A stretch of 64,000 nt of DNA from Breviolum minutum Mf 1.05b.01 (taxonomy: Eukaryota > Sar > Dinophyceae > Suessiales > Symbiodiniaceae), in assembly GCA_000507305.1 (NCBI GenBank), contig DF242485.1:16610-80609 (forward strand). The letters run 5' to 3'. The notes under the pieces were generated by a model. That model was not told the DNA's origin, ran no database searches, and saw only the letters and a program-made list of their open reading frames with translations. Shown piece after piece: positions 55,767-64,000 of the stretch. Both the position numbers and the translations under genes were made by a program. The first letter of the stretch is position 1. The number at the start of each line of letters is the position of its first letter.

Positions 55767-57327
55767 CTATCCACCACTATATAAGTTGGGGCCCCATCCT
55801 CCCACAATGCCCCGTCCCAAAGACCCGCTAGCCTGAATAAATTTCAACTGTCGTGCATTGATGGCACCTTTTTGTGTCTCTCGAATTTTGTCGACCTCGC
55901 CATCACGTTCAGAGGCGATGAAAACACCGCGCATGCGTGACACTTCTTTGGTGGAGCGTGTGTTTTTATTTCTGGTCTTACGAGTACCATGGAACTACGA
56001 GTCAACTCAAAACCTGAAATGTGGCATGAAAACACCCCGAGGCTTGAAGAAAGGGATTATTTACCACCTGCTTGACCTTTAATTAGGCCGCAAATTAGGG
56101 TCTCAATTCGCCTAAAAACTATCTTTTTTCTCCATCCGGAAAAACACAAGCTACCAACTGCAGTTCCCATCTCCACATAAAGTTCACCCATTCAACCCAC
56201 AATGCTGAGGCTCTGAGGGGCGAAAAAAAAAAACCAGAAAAAAAGCCGGCCTTTCGGGCCGGGGATTGATTTAACAATCATGAACCAAAAAACTTCTTAA
56301 GGCCTTACATTTCTTGGGGAGAAATACCCATGTTGTCAGCTGTATTGTTGAAAAAAACAAAAACTAGTTTTTGGTTTCAACCCATCTGAAAAATATGAGT
56401 CAAAATGGATCATTCCCCCAAATAGATTGAAAATAAAAAATATTTGAAACCACCACCTAGTATTGTATTATTGAAAAAAACACACAAAAAAAACCGCTGG
56501 GAAACACCAACATACATCTTCCCCACTCGACGACGCAAAAAACCACGACCATTTTTTCGAATTCCAAGACACCGCATCCAAAGGGTCAATTGAAGTCATT
56601 TCAATCAGAGCAACCACCGCCATTACGGGGGCCTCGACTTCCGACGGTCACCGACACGTCGGGTCGGCAGTCTGGAACGGGTGGGGTTTTCGCAAAAAAA
56701 AAGGTGAAATCAGCCAGGGTTTTAAATTGTTGCGACTTTCTGACCAAAGACGAAAATGTGTGTTTGTGTTTGGGATGTTTGTGTGTGTATGTGATTTTGC
56801 TGAGAAAATATGGAGTTTGGTTGGTTGTGGTATATGTTGGATCTATATGACGGTTCGTCAAAAGTCTTGTTCCCACTTTTGGTTCTAAATCGGAATTCCA
56901 TGCGTGACGCCTTTTGTTTTACTTGCAAAAAAGTTTTACTGAAGATACAAGTAAAATGCAGTAAATCAACTAGTCTTGAAAAAAAATGGCTCGTTTCCTG
57001 CAAAAAGAGCAAGCGCCCAAATTCTTTTGATCATCCGGTTGTTTGTACAAAAGATTTAAGAGGAGACACGGAAAGCAGCAAGAATGAGTGCCATTGCGAT
57101 TCTTTACTCTTTACAGTACCATGGTATAAGCTAATGTTGCCGCGCTGTGGCACGCCAAGCCCCCTTTGACCCAGTAGAAAGCTTGCCCTGCAAAAATGCA
57201 GACTATGGATGGCCACTATGGGGCAGGTGCAGAAACAGGCCTCATATTGAACTTTTGCTAGCGGAAAGCTAGCGGAAAGCTAGCGCCAAAAACCGAGTAC
57301 CAAAACGCAGAAAAGCAGAAAAGAAAC

Positions 57328-57392
<65 letters not shown>

Positions 57393-59157
57393 TAGTAGTT
57401 AGTAACCGTAACAGGAGTAGCAGCGCAGGAGTAGCAGCCTGCTGCATACAAACCTTGCACACTAACGCAACACTCAATGCTGTCCTTTATTAACTCTTTC
57501 ACAAAAACACTAGCGCCAAACCTAGCGGTTTTGCTAGCGCTGCCTATGGGATTTGAAGAATTTAGCTGCGTGACGCCACTAAAACAAAAGGAAAACACAC
57601 ATCCACACAATGATTTGAAGGCAGCTAAGAGAAGAAAAGTGAACCACTACTTTTGAAGACTCGTCATATACCCCCCACCCAGCAACAGTAACAGTCACGA
57701 GCAAGATGACATGAAACATGTTTAGGCTGAAAAATCCGAATCCCTACACCGACTCGTTTTTGCCACGAGGGAGCGAGAAGCATCCTGTGTTTTGGGGGGG
57801 CCAGCATCCAAGGTACTGGTGATGGTTCTGAAATCCGGCGTTCGGTCAGTAGATATGTCGTGGTAGATGTCCTATTATTTAACGGGCAGGGTTTTTGCTG
57901 ACCATCCAACCGGTGCTTTGGCCGGCAAGGAATTTCTGACCATCAACATGATGTTTTTACCAACAGAAAAAAATCATGTTCCAAAAAGAAGTGGATCCAC
58001 TCGACCACTGGCGTTGCTTCCTTTCTTTGAAACCACTCGTTGGGGCGACTTGTTCTGAGATCTGAGATGACAGGAGTTTTTTGTTTGGAGATGGCCGAAC
58101 CATGGGTTTGGGGCGCTATATGATTCAGATTAGAACATACAAACATAGAATCATAGAATATCAGACTTTTGGGGTGGGGCGGGGGGAAGCCAAAAGATGT
58201 AAGCCATTCTGGGATATAGATAGAATTTCAGAAGAAAACACCCAAAATTTCTCCAATTCTCATCTTTTAGATCATTTTCCCATAGGGATGGTTCGATTCC
58301 ATTCTCTATCAGAATTTGGTGCCATAAAGCCAAATGCTTTCACAAGACAGAGGGTTTAATCAATTGGGCTCATGGCGAATGGAAATGTACCCTGCCAAGA
58401 AAAACTAATAGCAAAAGCTCCTGAACAAATCTGGCCTGACCCCAAAATCTCAAGGATTTTTTCAAACTTTCAGAGCGTGAATTTGTTAGTTATGAGTCTG
58501 AGTCTGTCATCTGGAAAAAACATCTTGATGTGGTAGCTAGGTCCGGCTCAGATGGTTTGTTTTTTAGGGTGTTGTAATTACATGCAATCACTATGGTTCT
58601 ATAATGGGCATGAAATAAATGTACAACAGGTGCGGGGGAGATCCTCCCCCCCTTTTTTCAACGAAAATCACAGGACTGTAATTCCCCGTTTAATAAAGTA
58701 ACATGTACAGTACATGAAAAACAATACCTAAAGGTCTTTCAATCGACGAAAGCATATTTCAAAAATGGTGAATCTTTCTCCAGTTTATCTCAGCCCCAAA
58801 GGTCAACAAAATGCCCTACGTACTACCCTGAGATTTTGAGGATTCTGAGGTTCCAAATTGCTCCTCATCTAGTAGGGAAATACATCATCCCTGGCGACCG
58901 AAATCATCGCTCCCCTAAATGACTCATACGTAGTTGATGGTTTAGAAATCCGGTAAACTCACCCGTTGAGGTTGGTAGTTGAAATCCCGTGATTTATCAA
59001 GGTTTTGTACATCCCAGGTGGTTGGCCTTCGGATTTCTGAAGCATCAAAAGTAGGGTAGCCAAATCTGCTCCCAACCACGGGCGCCGATGGTTTATGGGG
59101 TGCCCAAACCCTGCCAAGACCGGCTACACAATGGACAGCCACCACGCCAGTATCAGC
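55767..59157 (-). CDS. PRL/PTP4A-type protein tyrosine phosphatase, three exons recognised, 5' part missing
   Basis: Exon 59157-59110 (48 bases, AG acceptor, GT donor) reads ADTGVVAVHCVAGLGR and contains the phosphatase signature HCxxGxxR. Exon 56632-56573 (60 bases) reads APVMAVVALIEMTSIDPLDA. Exon 55895-55767 reads VDKIRETQKGAINARQLKF and ends in TAG. All three are in phase 0. In PRL (PTP4A) phosphatases HCVAGLGR is directly followed by an APVLVALALIE-like helix, then by a DAV.FIR..RRGA.N..QL segment, so order and spacing fit exactly. The enzyme would remove phosphate through a Cys-phosphate intermediate; PRL proteins usually sit at membranes through a C-terminal CaaX box, which is not seen here. 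The introns are about 2.5 kb and 0.7 kb. The N-terminal exons, with the general-acid Asp loop, were not found. Confidence 0.78.
56371..56461. mobile_element. Miniature inverted-repeat element, GGTTTCAACCCATCTGA family, in a phosphatase intron
   Basis: ttggtttcaacccatctgaa at the left and atttgaaaccaccacctagt at the right pair with each other. It lies between the second and third phosphatase exons. Confidence 0.75.
57255..57405. repeat. GCTAGCGGAAA repeats and a GTA/GCA microsatellite in the long phosphatase intron
   Basis: gctagcggaaa occurs as a short tandem at about 57258-57285. About 57330-57400 is (GTA)n, (GCA)n, (GTA)n. Confidence 0.9.
58185..58341. repeat. ~155-base dispersed repeat, copy 1
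   Basis: It starts ggaagccaaaagatgtaa, contains cccatagggatggttcgatt and ends at gccaaatgctttcac. The second copy is at 59225-59381. The ggttcgattcc core fits a Pol III B box, but no A box is evident. Confidence 0.75.
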
Positions 59158-59224
59158 CTCATGGCACCGGCACATTCCATGGAGATCTTGTGTTATTTGA
59201 AGGGGTGGTGTTTTTTTCACTGCT

Positions 59225-59381
59225 GGGAAGCCAAAAGGTGTAAACATCCTGGAATATATATAGAATATCAAACAGAAAACAACCAAGAATTATCCACTTT
59301 TCATTGTTTGATCATTTTCCAATAGGGATGGTTTAATTCCATCTTCTATCAGAATTTGGTGCCCTAAAACCCAATGCTTTC
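59225..59381. repeat. ~155-base dispersed repeat, copy 2
   Basis: It starts ggaagccaaaaggtgtaa and contains ccaatagggatggtttaatt. It is about 80-85 percent similar to copy 1 by eye and lies just upstream of the signature exon of the phosphatase. Confidence 0.75.
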
Positions 59382-61436
59382 ACGAAATGGATCATTTTGC
59401 AAGGTACTGTATATAGTATATAGTTTAGATTGGGGTAGATCCCTGTCCCCCTAACAACTCAAAAACTGACTATTTTGAGGACCCGACCCCTAGGCAAGTT
59501 CTCAAACCCTTCGATTGGAGGGTCAAATGATCCTTAGGGAAGTATGAATTAAAAGGCTTCCCTACAAATGAACAAATGATTTTGCTGGTGGACTTGGATA
59601 CATCTTTACAATGTATTTCTTTTCTTTATTCCCACCTTGGGGTTGGATAAATCCACCTTGGGGTTGGATAAATCCACCTTAGGGTTGGATAAATGAATGC
59701 TTTGAAACGAGCTAAGCTCGATGGAAAACCTCCCCCCCAAATGATATCCAAATCATCCTAGTCTTCCAAATACCTCCTGAGGTGTTTTTAGGTATGTTTG
59801 TTGGGGTCCAAATACCTCCAATTGGTCCAAGGTGGTTTGGAAGCCTTCCGATAGTGAATCAAAATGTACCCTCCACAAAACAAAACAAAACAAACAGCTC
59901 GCCTCTGAACCGAGCTGCTCGTTTCAAAAAAACACACTTGAAAAATGGGTGAAGGCGCCGGCTTTCAGATCGAAAAAAGATTCGAAACTCACAGCTTGCA
60001 CCTTCAAAGTACAACATAAACCCTGAAAAATGATGGCATCCAGGACTACGATTCCCTTTCTTAGGGGGGCGGGAAGAACGTGACTTTTCATGGGGCGAGC
60101 TGGTAGACTTTTCAAAACTTTTCGGGGGCCACACTGTTCCCTTAGGTGTTCCAAATAAATAAAGGGCCTCCTGTGTTTTTTGGTGGGTTTTCGAAAACCA
60201 ACTTTTGCTGCATGGAATGATACTTTTGATGGACAAAATCCAGTGGTCATCTAGTTGATATGGTACATATCCTATCATTTAAAGTGTGCTGTATCTATCT
60301 TATAGAACTGGTGCAAGACGTCCGTCAATAGTACCACCCAGCAACTGCATACAAAATATCATGCCTGGATTTTGATTTATACATATACATGAATATATAT
60401 ATATATATACATTGATGTATATATATATATATTGTGTGTCTGGGTCACTATTTCTCTATGTGGAGAAAAGGTGTCCACCTCAAAGGTGTGCATCCACTCC
60501 TGTACCAATGACTTGAGGTTTCAACAGCCGCGCATGTCATTTCACATTGAACCCTCCCCACAAAAACCAAACCCAAACCCAAAATCTTTCTCGCAAATCT
60601 GGGATTTGCTTCGAAAATCATGCCCAAAAAAACCTATTTTCGAAAATGTCCGAAACTCAATCAGGATAATTCTCATCTCATTTTTGAGCCCTTTTAAAAA
60701 AAAATGCGGCCTTCAACAAAAACCAAAAAAAAAGGCCAGCCAATAACAAAGCTCCGAACCGGATCCTTTGGACGATATCTTTGGCAAATGAGGCCTCGGA
60801 AAAACACGAGTCAATCTGTTTTTGGATCCCTAGGGAAGCTGGCTCACCGAAACAGAGAATGGTGAACCCCATGGAACCTAAAAACCTATGCGTTTGGGAG
60901 GTGATTGGACACCCCATGACATTCACAATATGACTGGATTCCGATTGGGGGATCAATTTGATTGGCGATTTTTGAGCGGAAAGCACCCCTTTTATTGATT
61001 TTGGATCATTTTTCAGGGTAAAAAAGTACTTAAGAATATCTGTTTGAAAGCACCACCTGCAAATACACTGGCGGGAGGCTAATTAAGGACTCAAAAAGCC
61101 CGAATAAGCCCGAAAGTGTCGCCACTTGCCATGCTTATTGGTGGAAAGTAAAAGTCACCATTGAACCTTGCAAGAGTTCAATTCTAAACGCCAATAATGA
61201 CTCTACAGAGACTCTAAAATATGACATCATGTCCACCCCCCATTTGTTCCCAAATCGAACATACATCGAATATGTAAAAAAGTCTGCCATTGTTTCGGTA
61301 CTTGAAATCACTTCCAAAATGCTTCATGGATCCGTGGATCCCTAGAGCTAAGCTCAAGAAATTTGGAGATGTCTGTGACCAACCCAAGCGTGGAAATTGC
61401 TTGTATTTAAATATATATATATATATATATATATAT

Positions 61437-61537
61437 GGAGGTTTCCTAAAATGGTGGTACCCAACAACCATGGGTTTTCCTACTAAAAAGCATCATTTTG
61501 GGGTGTTTTGGGGGTACCACCATTTTAGGAAACCCCC
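61437..61537. mobile_element. Miniature inverted-repeat element with 26-base arms
   Basis: 61437-61462 (ggaggtttcctaaaatggtg plus gtaccc) and 61512-61537 (gggtaccaccattttaggaa plus accccc) pair at 25 of 26 positions. It directly follows a (TA)n run, a common insertion site for such elements. Confidence 0.88.
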
Positions 61538-62131
61538 CAAGGAGTCAACTTGTTGTCTCCCGGAAGGGAAACCCGTCAACAAAAAAATCTGGAAAACTCC
61601 AACTTGCTTCCAGGGCACCCCAAAACAAATGAGGAGCTTTTTGTTTGTAGAATCTCCACTCTTTGAGGGGTGAATGTTGTTATCATGGTGTTTTTGTTGT
61701 CTTTAAGCTAGACAAAAAACTTTCACGCTCAAAAAATGATACGTTTCTGGGGGGGAACGTCAGGATGTTTGGATTGTCCTGAAGATTATGCTCCCTTTCT
61801 ACACATGGGAGATTTGACGGAAATGATGGCAATCTACATGTTACCTACAAAAAGAAGCCCTGTAAGCCTATAAGCACCATTCTTCACAATGGAGCAAAAG
61901 CAACATGGATAGATCTTGGACAAATTATCAAAATTCAACCAACAAAAACGGACTTGAGAAACTTTTGGTCAGTGGGACCGGATATGTGGCGGATTTGTTT
62001 TTCCGGTTGATTTATTCGTTACGTAACGAAATTTGCTTTTCCACATGGCAACCCCCTCTTTCGGATTCACCAATTGAACTCTAAAGAACCACTATTTAAA
62101 ATGGTTGTTTCAATTAGATGATTCCAAATCA

Positions 62132-62238
62132 TTACCCCCCAGAAGTTTAAGATAGCCCCTGCAAATAGGGAATCCCAAAAGGAAACTCATCTTCCAACCA
62201 TCCATTTTCAGGGGCTATGTTAAACTTCCAGGGGGTAC
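62132..62238. mobile_element. Miniature inverted-repeat element, family GAAGTTTAAxATAGCCCCTG
   Basis: ttaccccccagaagtttaag at the left, cagggaatccc-like centre, and caggggctatgttaaacttc plus cagggggta at the right. Same family as the pair at 52017 and 52243. Confidence 0.85.
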
Positions 62239-63050
62239 ATGGAAAATGGGTGGAAATCACCATTTCCATCCATTTAAAACTGGTTGTTTGAGCTTCCAGG
62301 CACGAGTAAGATTGGTTTCAGACTCCATTACAGTTTTACCTTGTTTTTTAATGACAACGTGGTGTGTTTCGTTGCCCCTTTTGGTCCTCTTGAGTACAAC
62401 CATTCAAGGAAAAAAACAGATCCTAAACATCGATCTGGTGATGAAACTATTATGTAAAATCTAATTCAGCTAGATTTTCCCTGAACTGCTCAGAGATTTC
62501 CTTTACTGAACAACCGAGAATAGAAGGAAAATGGGTTCGTGAGGACATTGGGCATGTATATATTCATCTATATATTTGTTGAAACCATACTTGTTAAACC
62601 ATAATTGGATCTGTTGAAACCGTACTTGTTACATCATGATTCGCTACTAAGAAGATCCATTGATTTCTTGAAAGATCCCCCAGGAAACACCCCCAGGGAT
62701 TTCCGCCCTTCGAAAGGACTCCTTCTGGGATTTCCAGACCATTCCACTTGAGAATCAAATCCTGCAAGCAGATGGCGCCCCGGGGCGAAGTGGAGGGTCA
62801 CTGACTTGTGAGCGTACATGTAACGCTCGTTAACCCGTACGAATGACATCCTGGTTTGGCAATAAGGATCCTTAGAATGGGCTTAACCCATCAGGCAAGG
62901 AAAAACACCACCCCTCACAAAGGAGAAAAAACCCAGCTGTGGGGTTCATTGAGTTTTTTATCGGTGCCTCAAAAAGGAACGTGGGGGAGGCGGAGGCGAA
63001 TCAAGGCCTGATTTCTTTTGGGAATCTGAATTTTAGTTTCAGAGGGGTAC

Positions 63051-63158
63051 TACCCTCCGGGAGCAACAAACATAGCAATGGAAAACCACCATTTTTAATA
63101 GGATATACATCTTCAAATGGTGGATTTTCCATTGCTATGTTAGTTTACCGGAGTGTAA
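63051..63158. mobile_element. Miniature inverted-repeat element, family with CAAACATAGCAATGGAAAA ends
   Basis: taccctccgggagcaacaaa and catagcaatggaaaaccacc at the left, atacatcttcaaatggtgga inside, and ttttccattgctatgttagt plus ttaccggagtgta at the right. The arms pair over about 40 bases. Confidence 0.88.
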
Positions 63159-64000
63159 CTAACCGAACAATGCTGAAGGGGGAGAAATCTACCAATACTT
63201 CTCAGTATTCGAACAAATGACTTCTTCAAGGTCTAGCTTGAGACTACCCCCCACCCAGGATTCCAGTCACCACCCGAAGTACTACATTTTTTGCAGGAAA
63301 TTCCCTATAAGCCTTCATTTGCCACTCTTACTGGGAGGGGGCCAGACCCAAGGTATAGCAATCTATTCGGTATCTTTGTTCAATTTGCAGCCTTTTTGGT
63401 CAAGGCTTTCATTTCTGCTTCCAAAAAAAACAACTGCAACCAACAAAATCCGCGCGACTCTGTTTTTTGGATGGAATATATGAGTTGATGTTTTCTTATT
63501 TAAAAAAAGAAACATCACCCACAAAGTTTGCAAATTGTCTTCAAACAACATTTACACTTACATATTCATAATTCTACTTGATTCGGGAAAAAACTCATCC
63601 CCCCAAGGATAAGAACTCGAAAAATCGGCGGCTGCCTTCTTTCTTGAATGAACATCCCCCACTTCAACGCAGTGCGAAAAGATATTATGCATTATGTTTC
63701 GATGGTGACCGTCTGTTTCCTAGGCACAAGTGCCCCCCGAAGCCTACCAAATGGTGATTGTAACCTACTTGAATGTCCTAGGAAGTTAGTAAATGGTTAG
63801 GATCAATGGGTTATACCCCCAATATATCCCGTTTACAGGTATATAGGTTATTATAATCCATTTTCTAACTCGATAAAAATGCTTGGGAAAACTCAACAGA
63901 GCAGATTCAAACAGGGGTCATTCTATTACCAACTCAAACAAAGCACTTTTAAAGGAAATCCCTGAAGATTACCATAGATTTGCATTGCAATTGTTTGATT

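Larger units (their letters stand above)
59382..64000. other. No supported gene; repeats and miniature elements
   Basis: A triple 21-base tandem (caccttggggttggataaat) lies at about 59634-59696. (TA)n runs lie near 60395-60435 and 61410-61434. Elements are at 61437-61537, 62132-62238, 63051-63158 and 63750-63870. Minus-strand frames near 60760-60860 (FAKDIVQRI) and 62640-62849 are protein-like but lack clear splice sites. Confidence 0.45.

Noticed and set aside
57269-57610. ORFs with YYYYCCCC and TTTAAATTT runs
   Set aside because: Translation of the GTA/GCA microsatellite within the phosphatase intron.
58270-58300. tRNA gene from the GGTTCGATTCC core
   Set aside because: No acceptor stem, anticodon arm or A box could be arranged around it.

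Overview
The window looks like nuclear DNA of a dinoflagellate, most likely a member of the Symbiodiniaceae or a close relative. The evidence is: a fragment of a protein family I know only from Symbiodiniaceae gene predictions (1-1701, minus); genes broken into many short, phase-consistent exons, some with apparent non-GT donors; dense families of short inverted-repeat elements resembling dinoflagellate introners; and a retrotransposon that carries its own cytosine-C5 DNA methyltransferase, a combination reported in dinoflagellates. The species call is an inference. There are four assembly gaps: one of 808 N (7536-8343) and three single N (884, 15571, 50754) that probably stand for larger gaps.

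Layout. 1-1.7 kb: part of the dinoflagellate-family gene (minus), with a suspicious duplication across the N at 884. 2.0-6.0 kb (perhaps to 6.9 kb): an intron-rich minus-strand gene with acidic/serine-rich and lysine-rich segments, unrecognised. 7.4-12.4 kb: nested tandem repeats. 12.6-15.57 kb: a plus-strand open frame with about ten 80-residue repeats and a C-terminal region like the start of Helitron Rep/helicase proteins, cut off by the N at 15571. 17.8-19.3 kb: three minus-strand exons. 21.9-22.6 kb: a plus-strand chain of five or six exons in consistent phase. 24.2-37.3 kb: scattered minus-strand exons of one or more unrecognised genes, set among many miniature inverted-repeat elements. 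38.56-48.85 kb: an apparently complete ~10 kb non-LTR retrotransposon on the minus strand. 48.9-55.7 kb: miniature elements and a tetranucleotide microsatellite. 55.77-59.16 kb: three minus-strand exons of a PRL/PTP4A-type phosphatase. 59.2-64 kb: repeats and no gene I can support.

The retrotransposon is the main discovery. In transcription order it encodes a C5-methyltransferase, a 514-codon protein of unknown role, a protein with an RRM-like segment and a coiled coil, an APE-type endonuclease, and a reverse transcriptase with zinc finger and RNase H. All the junctions look like recoding sites. Methyltransferase to ORF2 and endonuclease to RT both meet at a UCC-UGA stop with the next frame open at +1, which is the antizyme frameshift arrangement. 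ORF2 to ORF3 is also +1. ORF3 and the endonuclease are in the same frame, separated by a single UGA followed by CUA, a known efficient readthrough context, with 34 open codons after it. If these sites work, the element could make one very long polyprotein. Short solo copies sharing its 5' head lie nearby; the one at 51.7 kb joins head and tail at a 13-base motif present near both ends of the full element, as an internal-deletion derivative would.

Most recognised genes are on the minus strand, in keeping with the unidirectional gene blocks of dinoflagellate chromosomes. The Helitron-like frame and the 21.9 kb gene are the plus-strand exceptions.
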